DNA of 64,000 bases from Cyanophora paradoxa. Lineage: Eukaryota; Glaucocystophyceae; Cyanophorales; Cyanophoraceae. Position 1 is the first letter of the stretch; each line of letters begins with the position of its first letter. Of this stretch, positions 38,456-50,283 are shown piece after piece. The stretch lies in NCBI GenBank assembly GCA_004431415.1, contig QPMI01000425.1:55262-119261 (forward strand), read 5' to 3'. Position numbers and translations under genes: made by a program. Below the pieces are notes generated by a model that saw only the letters and a program-made list of their open reading frames with translations, was not told where the DNA came from and searched no databases.

Positions 38456-38904
38456 CTAGTGCTGCGGCTGTCAGCTGGTTCCCTGTGGTGATGCTGTGCA
38501 CGTGCACCCGACGCTCTGGTCTTCAGCTTCCTTACCTGCTCGCACCTGGCGTCTTACGCGCTTATTTCAACGTGTACCCCTTCGACCAGCCGTCCTGGAC
38601 GGCTGCTCCCTTAGCTTCATTATAAGCTCATACTCGGAAGCCCGACGTCGACGGGCGGCGGCTGGGCTCCTGGTGCGACACGGGGATTGATCAGGCGGCG
38701 GAGGTCCGGATCGCTGGGCGCAGTTACCGTAGTACGTATACGGGCGGAGACTCGCCAGACGCGTACGTATACGTACACCGGATCCTGCGTACTAGTCGAT
38801 CGCCGCGCCGGCGCTGCGGCTGGCGCCGGGCCGCACCTCCGATCCGGGCCGGGCCGGCGGCGGGCCGCGCCCGGCCTGCGGCAATAAGCAATTGCAAGGC
38901 ATGA

Positions 38905-39235
38905 GGAAGACCTGCAAACCCTCCGATATTATATTACCTGCATCAAATCGATGTAACATAGCTAGCTACCAATATTAATAGCGCTCTCGCCGGGCCTAGG
39001 CGTCCGGATCCGGATCCTGGCCGCGGCCGGGTCGAGGTCCCCCGGCAGCGGGCGCGCGAGGGTAAAATATAAGAGGTGGAGCTCGAGCGGCCGCGGGCGC
39101 TAAATCTAGTACTAGTACTAGTACTGATAATTGTTGCGCGTTGATGCAAACACTCCGAATTACCTGCAGCTGATCGATGCAGCACAGCTATATAGCTAGC
39201 TGCCAATATTAATAGCGCTCTACACGACTCTCCTC
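38905..39235. repeat. Two imperfect ~85-bp direct repeats
   Basis: Related blocks at about 38910-38995 and 39142-39230 share TGCAAAC.CTCCGA.., ATCGATG.A.CA, TAGCTAGCT and CCAATATTAATAGCGCTCT. No gene is seen from 38,500 to 40,700. Confidence 0.6.
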
Positions 39236-39639
39236 CTCTCGCGATTGCAGATCTAGACCCCCGCCGCCGGGAGCTCGATGTCGTACCCCATCATTCCTTC
39301 TACCCTTCCAATTTTCATCCCTCAGCACTCTCGCTCCTCCCTATTTACCCGGTTTAATTCTGATGATATATACGAAATATTTCAAAATTACGTACGCCGG
39401 CTACTATAGGTATTAAATATTTGAATTCTGCGTGAAAATTATATATGTTGTCCGGATATCGATCTATCCTTCTGGCATTTTAAACATTTCCGTGCCGGCG
39501 GAGACCTGATACAGACCAGAGGCTGCACTGCCCCGGGGCAGGACTGTTTATTCACTGCTTAGATGTCCGTCACATCGAGGTTCCTCTCGAGCTAGGTTTG
39601 GCTATTAGGTATAGTGTGAATGATTGTTAAAGATTCTCT

Positions 39640-39830
39640 GGGGGTATGCTAATGGGACAATTAATGGGTTTTTATATATATGCTATATACTATTATTTAT
39701 ATATGATATATATATGATTTATACTAGCGGATATTATATATATACTATATATTATATTGTGTGTCTAATAATAATATATATCGGCTAATATATTATTATA
39801 TACTTAATTAAAGTATATACATAGGCAGGA
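39640..39830. repeat. AT-rich palindromic low-complexity tract
   Basis: Almost pure A/T with many TATATA inversions (for example GCTATATACTATTATTTATA). It is followed by two direct copies of GGCAGGAGTTTCAGGTTCGC...GGTCTAAC (39823-39858 and 39881-39916). Confidence 0.6.
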
Positions 39831-40789
39831 GTTTCAGGTTCGCAGTACCCAGGTCTAACGTTAACGTTGTTTGCGCGCCCGGCAGGAGTTTCAGGTTCGC
39901 AGTACCCAGGTCTAACTTCATCCCTGTGCCAATCGGACATCGCCGATCGCCGACTGGCGCAGTGCATGTGGATGTTGCAATGTCTTGTACTTGGCTGACT
40001 GAGTATGGCATACAGTATGCTTGCCTCCAGATCGTGCTGGTCGATTCGTGCGGTCGGATATCGATGGAATTGGTGTTGTCGTACCCCGGTACCAGATCGT
40101 CCCCGCGCCAGTCGAACGTCGACGGTGCCCGACTGGCGCAGGGCATGTATGGTTTACAATGGCTTCTAAATCGGTCACTGAGGTGGGCTAACCTTTTGTT
40201 TGCCTTCCGAGCGTGATCTTCAGCGCGGACGATTCGGCTGGAGTCAAGTGCACTGTACCCGTGTGTGTGTTCATCCCTGTGACTGGTTGTATTTAGTACC
40301 CCACAGGAGAGCGCCGCATCGCGCGGCTGCTCGTCCTCAAGTGAGGATCGATGCGATCATGCTGTGGTAGCGGCGTCGAACGGGAAGCACCGCGAGCACT
40401 CCCATGGCCACACGTTGGTGCGCCTTGTCATCCCTTTGTTACCGCCGTAGTGCAATGGTGAAGTCGCAGGCGTGCAACTCCGTCGTGCCTTCGTTGCGCC
40501 TCCGGATCCGCCCCGTCCTGAACGCCTTCGTTGCGCCCCCGGCTGCCCCCGTCCTGAGGCAGCCGGGACGCAAGTGCGCGTTTCCCCGCCCTTCGGCGCC
40601 GCGCGCGCTTCGCACGACAGGGCGAGTGCAGGGCTATCGTCTACGCGACGTCTATCGTCTATAGGTGCACGGCTGTCGCCCGGGTGCCGCAGTGCGCGAG
40701 GTGCGGTGGAGCGGATCTTGCTTGCCGGCAGGGCGCCCTGTCTGCCACCGACTTCTGATCAAACTGGCCGCAGATGAGCTATAGCTAGC

Positions 40790-43190
40790 GCTTTGTCGCT
40801 TCCTGTCGCTCTCGCTCGTTGGCTGCATGACTTCGGGCGGGGCGCGCCCGGCAGACCGTCCCTCACGCTTGGTGCGCGCCTCCCCGCCCTTAAACGCCGC
40901 TCCGTGCGCAACGGGGCGGGAGCAGGAGACCTGAATTGGAGGCGCGCCTGTCGCGCTTCGCGGTGCCGGAGTAGCTGCGCCTACCGCACTCCCGAGCCTC
41001 CGAGCGCGGCGCCGACAGCCTCTCGCGTCGCTCGCGTTCGTGAAAGCGGCCGCCGCGGGCCTCTCGGACCGAACGTCTCTCGGGCCTCGAGGAGGTGCGG
41101 GCTGGGGGGGGGGGGGGGCGCCGCAGGGGTACGCGCCAACGCTTTCGCCGCAGCTTGATTCCACTCTGGGGGACGACGCTGGGCCCGCCCTGGAGCCCCT
41201 CGCCTCCGGGGCCGCCAACTCCTCCCTTCGTGCCCCCCGCCTCTGCGGCCCGTGCGCCCCGCCCCATCTTCACGCGCTTTGTCGCTTCCTGTCGCTCTCG
41301 CTCGTTGGCTGCATGACTTCGGGCGGGGCGCGCCCGGCAGACCGTCCCTCATGCTTGGTGCGCGCCTCCCCGCCCTTAAACGCCGCTCCGTGCGCAACGG
41401 GGCGGGAGCAGGAGACCTGAATTGGAGGCGCGCCTGTCGCGCTTCGCGGTGCCGGAGTAGCTGCGCCTACCGCACTCCAGAGCCTCCGAGCGCGGCGCCG
41501 ACAGCCTCTCGCGGCGCTCGCGTTCGTGAAAGCGGCCGCCGCGGGCCTCTCGGACCGAACGTCTCTCGGGCCTCGAGGAGGTGCGGGCTGTGGGGGGGGG
41601 GGGGCGCCGCAGGGGTACGCGCCAACGCTTTCGCCGCAGCTTGATTCCACTCTGGGGGACCGGCCGCCGCGGGCCTCTCGGACCGAACGTCTCTCGGGCC
41701 TCGAGGAGGTGCGGGCTGGGGGGGGGGGGGCGCCGCAGGGGTACGCGCCAACGCTTTCGCCGCAGCTTGATTCCACTCTGGGGGACGACGCTGGGCCCGC
41801 CCTGGAGCCCCTCGCCTCCGGGGCCGCCAACTCCTCCCTTCGTGCCCTCCGCCTCTGCGGCCCGTGCGCCCCGCCCCATATTCACCCCCCCCCTCCCCCC
41901 CCCCAACCAACCAACCCTACAACTCCGTACCCCTGTGCCCCTGGACCTCGATGTGACGGATATCTTCGCCGCAGCTTGATTCCACCCTGGGGGACCGGCC
42001 GCTGCGGGCCTCTCGGACCGAACGTCTCTCGGGCCTCGAGGAGGTGCGGGCTGTGGAGGGGGGGGGGGGGGAGCGGGGGGGCACTGCAGGGGTACGCGCC
42101 AACGCATTCGCCGCAGCTTGATTCCACTCTGGGGGACGACGCTGGGCCCGCCCTGGAGCCCCTCGCCTCCGGGGCCGCCAACTCCTCCCTTCGTGCCCTC
42201 CGCCTCTGCGGCCCGTGCGCCCCGCCCCATCTTCACCCCCCCTCCCCCCCCCAACCAACCAACCCCTACAACTCCGTACCCCTGTGCCCCTGGACCTCGA
42301 TGTGACGGATATCTTCGCCGCAGCTTGATTCCACCCTGGGGGACCGGCCGCTGCGGGCCTCTCGGACCGAACGTCTCTCGGGCCTCGAGGAGGTGCGGGC
42401 TGTGGAGGGGGGGGGGGGGGGGGGGGGGCACTGCAGGGGTACGCGCCAACGCATTCGCCGCAGCTTGATTCCACTCTGGGGGACGACGCTGGGCCCGCCC
42501 TGGAGCCCCTCGCCTCCGGGGCCGCCAACTCCTCCCTTCGTGCCCCCCGCCTCTGCGGCCCGTGCGCCCCGCCCCATCTTCACCCCCCCCTCCCCCCCCC
42601 CCAACCAACCAACCCCTACAACTCCGTACCCCTGTGCCCCTGGACCTCGATGTGAAGGACATCTTCGCCGCAGCTTGATTCCACTCTGGGGGACCGGCCG
42701 CTGCGGGCCTCTCGGACCGAACGTCTCTCGGGCCTCGAGGAGGTGCGGGCTGTGGGGGGGTGGAGGGGGGGCGCCGCAGGGGTACGCGCCAACGCTTTCG
42801 CCGCAGCTTGATTCCACTCTGGGGGACCGGCCGCCGCGGGCCTCTCGGACCGAACGTCTCTCGGGCCTCGAGGAGGTGCGGGCTGTGGGGGGCGGGGGGG
42901 GCGCCGCAGGGGTACGCGCCAACGCTTTCGCCGCAGCTTGATTCCACTCTGGGGGACCGGCCGCTGCGGGCCTCTCGGACCGAACGTCTCTCGGGCCTCG
43001 AGGAGGTGCGGGCTGTGGAGGGGGGGGGGGGGGGGGGGGGGGGGGGCACTGCAGGGGTAAGCGCCAAAGCATTCGCCGCAGCTTGATTCCACTCTGGGGG
43101 ACGACGCTGGGCCCGCCCTGGAGCCCCTCGCCTCCGGGGCCGCCAACTCCTCCCTTCGTGCCCTCCGCCTCTGCGGCCCGTGCGCCCTGC
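40790..43190. repeat. GC-rich tandem array with long G and C runs
   Basis: Two ~486-bp units (from 40790 and 41276) are followed by shorter nested units containing CTTGATTCCACTCTGGGGGAC, CTCTCGGACCGAACGTCTCT and GCCCGCCCTGGAGCCCCTCG. The units are separated by G runs (27 G at 43020-43046) or C runs (for example 41884-41902). Very long frames are open on both strands in register with the repeat; I regard them as by-products, not genes. Strong G-quadruplex potential. Confidence 0.75.
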
Positions 43191-43199
43191 TCCGCGCTC

Positions 43200-44990
43200 A
43201 CCTCCCCTCTTCCGCCCTTCTCTCTCCCCCCGCCGCACACCGCGCTTCGCACGACAGGGCGAGCGCAGGAGACCTGTTTCGCGGCTGCTTCAAGGCTTCG
43301 CGGTGGAGGCTGCCAGGAAGCAGCGGCGACCGTCTATCGCGCTTGGTGCGCGCCTCGCCGTCCTCCGACGCCGCTCCGAGGGGGGGTGGGGGGGGAGGGG
43401 GGGAGGGGCTGACGCGACGTATTTGAAGGCGCGCCCCCCCCTCCCCCCCTCCCCTCCCCCTCCCCTCCACCCCTCCCCGCCGACCTCTCCTCTCTCCCGG
43501 CCCACTCCCGCCTCTGGACTGACGCCGTGCAACCTGGGCCCCGTGGCACGCCGGATGGGCGGCGGGCGGTAATCGCAGCGCCTTCACTGCAGTGAGCACA
43601 CGGGCCCACGTTCCCCATCTGGAACCCCCCTCAATTGCAGACGTGTTTGTTTTGTGATTATTGTTGTTTTTCAGCAGGAGGGCCCGGGGCGAGGCCGTCC
43701 GGCCCCACCGCATGCGCACGATCGCGAGGGATGGTTGGGGGCTAATATTACTGGGATATGCATCTGGCGCTATCAAGATCATGATATCGATCGATATTAA
43801 CATGCATATGCATATCGATTTCTTCGTTCTTCGTTTTCGTCATATAGATGGCTCAGCAGCTAGCGCTAGCTAGCTACGAGGCTGTAGCTACAGGTGGTTC
43901 CAGGGGTGCTGGCCATGCATATTGCACCTATGTCTCGATATGCACTGGCGGCATGCCCGCTCGTGTTCATGATCAGCGGCGCCGGCGGCGGAGCGCGCCG
44001 GCTTCAGTTCCAATTTCTATTTCAGTTCCCACGCATGGTATACCCCCCTTCCCATAACGGCACGTCAGCAAGCTTGTCGGCGCGCCCCTGCAGCAGGCGC
44101 GTGCGATCTGATTCAGTGACTGGTTGTCTCTCGGCACGCGTACGGCCGCCAGGCCGCGGGTGCGGCTGCAACGTAGAGGACGCGGGCAGGAATTCGAAGC
44201 AGTTACGCCGGCGGCCCGTATACGTATGCGTCTCAAGCTTTAGCTTAAGCTTTCCAACTCTGTGTGCGTGCGCCCGTATGCGTACTACGGTAAGCTTGTC
44301 GACTCGAGTCGACGTCCTTCGGCGACGGAGCCTGCCGCAGTGCTCGAGATCGCAAGCAGCTGCAGCTTCAGCACAGAAGCTTTAGTCTTCAGCGCCGGCC
44401 GCGCGGCGTCACGGCGTCTCTGCAGCGGAGGCGGTTGAGAAGTAGTAGGTGCCCAACGTTGACTTTCGCCGGCCGCTTGGTGCACTTTTCCCACCCTTAT
44501 AGATCGATATCTATATATACCTGCCGACGGGGGGCTGCGCGACGAGCTGAGCGCAGCCTGGCAGGCGTCTTGAATTGCAGCGCTAGCGCCGCGACCCGCG
44601 GCCGTCCGTGTCCTTGACCCTCGAGCTCAGTGCCGTGCATCCTCCCGCGCTGCCGCAGTGCGCATGCCCGCGCGCCGCGCCGCGGGCCCGACCATCACAG
44701 CTCATTCGAACTCACCCGTTCGGTGCGCGCCTCACCAGCCTTAAGCTTCGGTGGGGTGGATGCTGAATCGTTGATTATAATGCGGGGAAGCAGCGGCGGC
44801 CTTGTCCTATATCTGCGCAGCGTCGATGTCTTCTAGATCCTCCATGTCGACGTCGACGCCATTTGCATCACATCATCTGCATCGGACGTTCCATCATGCC
44901 ATGGCCAGTTCACCTACGGCGATGTTCATGCCTGCGCGGGTTTGTGTGATTCTGTCCCTGCTTCATGATCAGGGCCTGCAGCTGATTCTG
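43200..44990. other. Host DNA, no recognisable gene
   Basis: Continues with C/T-rich and G/A-rich runs to about 43,510, then mixed sequence with many restriction-site-like palindromes. Short open frames carry no known motif. Confidence 0.45.
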
Positions 44991-45000
44991 TCGCGGGCAT

Positions 45001-45336
45001 TTGCAATCGTGCAACGCGCAGTTCTCATTCCGATGTACTGTCCTTCCGTCGTGCACTGCAAGTTTCGAACTTGAAAATGACTGGCGTTATCATATGGCGG
45101 CCGCACACGATGTTACCTTGGATAACATATTTCCGTGCGGATATTGTGGAGCTGTGCTACCAGATCGTTCAGGCTGGGAAACGCATCGGACATTACAGCA
45201 TCGCGCCACGTTCAATCGTATAGAACGGCGTGCACATGCGCAAGGTGCGAATTATGACTGCGCAAGGTGCATTCCCAGAAACTGTATGCGTATAACAATG
45301 GCTATCGATTGCAGCACGTCAAGTAATGCACCGTAA
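45001..45336 (+). CDS. Helitron N-terminal C2H2 fingers (partial)
   Basis: Two finger-like units occur in tandem: C-x5-C-x12-H-x4-H (CTVLPSC...HMAAAH) and C-x2-C-x12-H-x4-H (CGYC...HRTLQH). The start and downstream splicing are uncertain. It could instead be an independent host zinc-finger fragment, but strand and order fit the Helitron that follows. Confidence 0.5.
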   Translation: MQSCNAQFSFRCTVLPSCTASFELENDWRYHMAAAHDVTLDNIFPCGYCGAVLPDRSGWETHRTLQHRATFNRIERRAHAQGANYDCARCIPRNCMRITMAIDCSTSSNAP

Positions 45337-46375
45337 CAACTTGTCCGATACTGTACGACAATCAATGACATCATGCAACGCTGGTACGTCTGCAAATTGA
45401 CAGAGGATTTCTAATCAAGACTTCGAATGAATGTTTATAAATACAGAGCGGAAAGCTGCGAGTCGCAGGCAGCTCGACCACGCAACGAAGCGTGCCCAAC
45501 AAGCGCAAAACGCAGGTATACACTATTTAATTCCAAGCGATATATACACTAACGTTTCGTTTGATTTATCGTGCAGCTCGGCAAGCAACGAATCCACTTC
45601 GCAGTGCTCAATACCAGGCACGCAGTGCCTACAATCGACGTTTTCGCCATTTGGAACAGAACACGAATTTCGACAATGTCCTCAAGAAGTGCGCACTAAA
45701 TAACTGATATCGAAAATATGCATACGTAGTCCGTCGGTCCCGGGCTGATCATGATCATAACGCTCTTTTCAGTTTTGAGCCCTGCCAGTTCTGGAACGAA
45801 ATTGGCAATCCGGTCCTTAAAGAGGCAACAAAGCTCTTTTTCCTAAAACTCTACTGTTTCCGCCGACTGTGCAGTTGTTGCACTGAGTCCCGGCGTGCCG
45901 ACAAGCTTTATCAAGTGAAGTGCAAGTGCGTCTCCGGTGAAGCCGGACACTTGTCGCTTGCACACAGCACAGATTGCCCGTGCAAGGCCACAGACGCTTG
46001 CTGTCACGCGTGTTCTGTGATGCGTCTGCATTGTATACCGGGTGCCCAAGCTGCCGTCGAGTTGTGTCATCGTTGCCACTCCTTCAAATGTTCAACTGAG
46101 CGACCGTTCTGCCCGTTCTCACGCGAGGTGGGTAAATTCGAATTTTCGCCATTCGATACCAACGTTCGCACAATGCACACTGTTTACGTGTACACAGAAT
46201 CGTGTACACTGTGTGGAGGTGGACGATCATACTCGAAATTTATTATCGGATTTGACATTTCCAGAGCTCTTGATGTGCCAGCGCGTCAACAATTACCAGG
46301 TAATATTCTTCTTAATATATATTCTGGATAGGTGTTCGTTAATCAATCTGATGCTTTAAGGCTTCAACCGCATAG

Positions 46376-46920
46376 TTGATCCATGTGCGTGGTCCCAAGG
46401 GGAAGAACGGGCGCAAACTGGGAGGAGGGCAACTCGGCTCCCAGGGCCGCGTGATCTTCGTGCCATGCAATCCAATCAACAACCTTAAATCGATTTTCCC
46501 ACTACCACCGAGAGGCAACGTCTGCCTGGTAAATCAGCGGAAGCCTAAAGGTGGCGAAACCTGGTACAACCGTGTCAGACTGGACAAGTGCTTTGAAGTA
46601 CTCGAGTGTCTTCGTCATACTACGAAGCACATATACTACCAGGATATCCAGTTGCGGGATCCAAACGACCCAGAGTTGATGGCAGAAATTGACAAGTGGA
46701 ATTTGGGGACAACAGACAATGTCATTAATCCTCGTGATGTCGACGAGTCAGACAGTGATGACTCGGACCGTGATGGTCCAGACTCTACTCCTATGAACCG
46801 TCCAATATGTCCTTCAGTCGCGGTCAATTTGAAAGGGACTTCTCTCAGCACGCTTCCTGTCAACTCTGGACGCATAATACGTGCTCATTCGCCAGAAGCC
46901 GATGTGTGTTCATTTTTGTC
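46376..46920 (+). pseudogene. Helitron DUF6570-like region
   Basis: An open stretch with GSQGRVIFVPCNP, SIFPLPPRGNVCLVNQRK and FEVLECLRHTTKHIYYQDIQL matches the block before the Rep domain in Helitron proteins (LP..P..L.V.RR...AL..L...N..Y.DI). An acidic stretch follows (DVDESDSDDSDRD). Coding resumes in other frames at 46950-47355, so the gene is broken or intron-containing. Confidence 0.55.
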
Positions 46921-47355
46921 TGTTTATCCAACAGGTGCAAAGCATTCCAGACGACCACTAGCACTCTTAAGCTTTCAGATCCTGATTGGTGCTTTACAGG
47001 AACACATGGGTTACATGATCCAGCAAGACCTATCCCGCTATCTGCTCGTGAATTCTTTTCACACAGATGCCTTGCATCTTCATCAGCGCCCTTCCAGCGT
47101 GATCCAGCCGCTCTCCTGAATTCTGTTTCGATCATTTTGGATGATGATGCATGGCGTGGATTTAACTTTGTGCGAGACCACATCGTCAACCCATCTTCCC
47201 GCGACATCCTTGCGGCACACGAACTGCACGAGGGTGAGGCATTGACGGTGGCAGAAGCGCTCAAGCTCCTTGACTGCATTGTGGACGACTATTCACTCGA
47301 CGCTCTAACCATCCGCAACCGTTGTTATCGCACGATGACCCGAAATGTTCGTGTT

Positions 47356-48623
47356 GGCTCGTGCTGTTTTAATGTGCTTTGAATATTGAATCGCGTGCGG
47401 GCACAGGTGCGCGGAACTGCAGCGTATTGGACCTCTGCAAAAAATAAACTTCACAGCATGTTCACGACAGTGGGCTTCCCCCATATTTACATGACGCTCT
47501 CCAGCGATGATCTTCACTGGCCTGACCTCCTCCGGGCAATTGATCCAGTCAAATTTCAGAGCAGCTCCGACGTCCTTGAATTCACGAAGAATCGGGACGC
47601 TGTGGTTAAACTGCTGAACGACAACCCAGGGATTGTGGCTGAGCATTTCGACGAGCGAATTCGTGCAATGCTGGATTTATTCCAATCCGACGCTGGCGAG
47701 GTCTTGTTTGGTTGGCCCGTTGTCGACTTCTTTATCCGGTGCGCATTTGATGTCGCTGGCGCTTATAATTAATTTAAATTCCCATATTCGTGGCTGCCTT
47801 AATCGATTATAATTTATGCTCGCATACGTAGGTACGAAGTCCAGAGCCGCGGATCTTTGCATGCACATCTTGTGTTGTGGCTGGGAGAGCGGACTCGTGA
47901 TGGTGTTGTTTCTCCTCCTCCAAACTTGGACCCAGAGGATCCTGCGTTCAATGCCGAGCAAGTTTGTGCATGGCTTGATATGGTTGTCAAGACAGAGGTG
48001 CGTCTATTGCTATACATATAATTAGAAATTAAGAAATCTATTTTTGAACCCCCTCCCTATGGACAGCAACCTCGCACGGATGGGCCATTCGCACAACCAT
48101 GGGCTACCCGGCGACTGGAGGACTACGTTGCACGCTTCAATCGACACAGGCACTCCCACACATGTCAGATCGATCCTGCGGCATCATTCAAGTACCGTCG
48201 GCAACGTAAACTCCCTACTGTCGATGAGAATGCAGAGCTTCACGACCCGCTCCCCGAATCAGCACGCAACAATGTCCTTGAAGACCAGCTGGCTGCTATG
48301 GAGAAAGCAGCTCCAGCCGAGCATATTGCGCGTTCAGCACGGATCGCAAGATTTATGGCAGAGTACAAGGAACGCTGTAAATGTCGCTTTGGGTTTCCAC
48401 AGGTTTTCGCTTCGAAGACTCATCTACGAAGTTCCCACGAGGAACGGTTTCTGTGTCGTGGTGACAAGGAGGTCATCTTCATGCGGCACACGCAGGAAGA
48501 CAGGTACACCAACAATTTTCACGACATTATTATACAGCTCTGGCAAGCAAACATGGACATTCAAGTGGTTACCAACCCCTACAAGATTGCGTCCTACATC
48601 CTGGGCTACATGACAAAGGATGA
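47356..48623 (+). pseudogene. Helitron Rep (HUH endonuclease), helicase missing
   Basis: Pieces in three blocks. 47405-47772 has VRGTAAYW and PHIYMTLSSDDLHWPDLLRA, diagnostic of the Helitron helicase-like N domain. 47833-48021 has SRGSLHAHLVLWL, the HUH metal-binding motif. 48060-48623 has CRFGFPQ, LWQANMDIQVV and SYILGYMTK, the two-tyrosine motif that cuts and joins DNA. Breaks between blocks could be short introns (plausible acceptors at 47405 and 47831) or decay. The reading frame runs into the inverted repeat at 48624, so the helicase was lost. Confidence 0.7.
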
Positions 48624-48708
48624 ACACATATGTATAAACTTATTTAAATCCCTCCGCTTCGCGCTTCGCGCTCCGCTCCTGGATTTAAATAAGTTTATAC
48701 ATATGTGT
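48624..48708. repeat. Perfect 28-bp inverted repeat with GC-rich loop
   Basis: Arms 48624-48651 and 48681-48708 (ACACATATGTATAAACTT... and its complement) enclose a 29-base loop of CTTCGCG repeats. It sits where Helitron coding sequence changes to AT-rich DNA. It could be a small foldback insertion or the edge of element 2. Confidence 0.85.
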
Positions 48709-49032
48709 CAAAATTAATACTAAAATACGTATTTATCGATTAAATTCTTTAACTTTTTATGCAAACTTTGTATAAATTAATGCAAACTTTGTATTAAAAA
48801 TGAAAAACGCGTTTAACTTTATGCATATTTACGATTGAATCAATTGATCTTATATCGATTGATTATGTTCTTTGTCGATTACATATAAAACTGCGATTAA
48901 TTTGCATTAAACTACTTAAAGATCGATATAATCGCGATTAAATTGCATAAATTCGCATAAACTCGATATATCTCTCTGGTATTGAAGTAGACCACCGCCC
49001 ATTCTGTATCGAAAAACGCAAAAAATGTCCCA

Positions 49033-49280
49033 GAGTTGCATTGTGTCCAATTGAACAATCGATGAGATTGCTGATGTACATTTTTGCACCGAAAAAGTGT
49101 CACAGAGTTGCATTATCTCCAATTAAACAATCGATTAGATTGCGGGATTTTCTATTGGAATATATCGGAACTGCATTATGTCCAATTAAACAATCGATGA
49201 GATTGCGGATGCATATTTTAGATCGAAAAAGTGTCACAGAGTTGCATGGTCTCCAATTGAACAATCGATTAGATTGCATA
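49033..49280. repeat. ~70-bp imperfect direct repeats, four copies
   Basis: Four blocks with GTTGCAT..TGTCCAATTAAACAATCGATNAGATTGC begin at about 49035, 49107, 49171 and 49241. Together with the ATCGATT-rich DNA at 48720-49000 they may be the subterminal region of element 2. No gene is seen from 48709 to 50028. Confidence 0.7.
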
Positions 49281-49388
49281 TGTTCTATAAAACAGAATAA
49301 ATGAATTCAAGTGTGACAGGTAGTATTCAAATGATATTCAGTAAGAGATAGTTTTGTTTTTGAGAAAGTCAGTAAGAGGGGTGGAATG

Positions 49389-49500
49389 TCTGTGACGCCT
49401 GTGACGGCTGTGACGCCTGTTTTCAGAAGTCTGTCATTTTTGAAAATTTTAAAAAGTTTGAAAGTAGGTGTCACAGGCGTCACAGGCGTCACACTCAATT
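49389..49500. repeat. Foldback repeat with GTGACGCC iterons, copy 1
   Basis: Left arm TGTGACGCCTGTGACGGCTG and right arm CAGGCGTCACAGGCGTCACAC are inverted around a conserved ~55-base AT-rich centre (TTTTGAAAATTTTAAAAAG). Confidence 0.8.
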
Positions 49501-49673
49501 AAATTAGGTGTCACAGCGAAATTGCAGACGATATCCAGTAAGACAACTTCGCATTTTCAAAAAGGTTGATTAATGGATAGTGTTTTGTAGGTGTCAGAGG
49601 TGTCACAAGACGGATTTCAGTAAGACAAGAATATATTCTCGAAAATCTCAGTAAGAGAAAGAGATTCCATTTT

Positions 49674-49792
49674 TAATTGGGTGTGACGCCTGTGACGGCT
49701 GTGACGGCTGTTTTCAGAAGTCTGTCATTTTTGAAAATTTTAAAAAGTTTGAAAGTAGGCGTCACAGGCGTCACAGGCGTCACAGTCAATTA
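49674..49792. repeat. Foldback repeat with GTGACGCC iterons, copy 2
   Basis: Same structure and orientation as copy 1, with extra GGCGTCACAGTCAATTAAA copies following to about 49,830. Confidence 0.8.
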
Positions 49793-50028
49793 AAGAGGCG
49801 TCACAGTCAATTAAATAGGTGTCACACCCGATTATCTGACCATTTTCAGTAAGACCATCTGAAATTCTGAATTTCTCAGTGTCAACTAACTCGGAAATCG
49901 CAATACTCTATGTTTCTCCGATTTCTCCAACCCTGAAAACACACCTGTTATTCTCTCATCTATCTCATGAGATACTCTCGTTTCGCCAAAAATTGACAAA
50001 CGATTTCCCATCATGCTGTAAAGGAAAC

Positions 50029-50283
50029 ATGCCGATTAACCAGCAGTATTACAATTACTATGGGCATTACTTCTTGATTGTCAAGAAACTCCCAGAGCAT
50101 TATGAGATCTTCCAAGAGATGGGATTGCGAATTACAAGGAGATCAACCCTTTGTAGATTCTTGAAAAAGAATGGTGCTAAATGGGATAAGACAATTCGCC
50201 AATGGTATACAGAAGATCCCAAGAGTCCCTTACTTGATATTTTCGAAACAGTGAATTTGGATCAGTTTAATCATTTCCGATAG
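50029..50283 (+). CDS. Small DUF5710-like protein
   Basis: 84 residues from MPINQQYYNYYGHYFLIVKK. It holds one module resembling those of 10932-11246: LPEHYEIF..., KKNGAKWDKTIRQWYTEDPKSPLL. The frame is open upstream to 49879, but the family resemblance begins after this start. It overlaps the 3' end of the convergent minor capsid gene by 17 bp. Function unknown; by analogy a DNA-processing accessory. Confidence 0.55.
   Translation: MPINQQYYNYYGHYFLIVKKLPEHYEIFQEMGLRITRRSTLCRFLKKNGAKWDKTIRQWYTEDPKSPLLDIFETVNLDQFNHFR

Larger units (their letters stand above)
45001..48623 (+). mobile_element. Degraded Helitron, 5' part only
   Basis: In one direction it carries C2H2-type fingers (45001-45336), Cys-rich pieces (45750-46330), a DUF6570-like region (46376-46920) and an HUH replication-initiator domain (47,360-48,620) with HUH and two-Tyr motifs. 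This is the N-terminal layout of Helitron proteins. The SF1 helicase that should follow is absent: the coding sequence stops after the two-Tyr motif at a 28-bp inverted repeat. Frames are broken, partly by probable introns. The outer ends were not found. Confidence 0.72.

Noticed and set aside
40652-43252. Open frames of up to 620 codons on both strands in the GC-rich array
   Set aside because: Pro/Arg/Gly-rich translations of a tandem repeat, open in several frames on both strands, with no domain.
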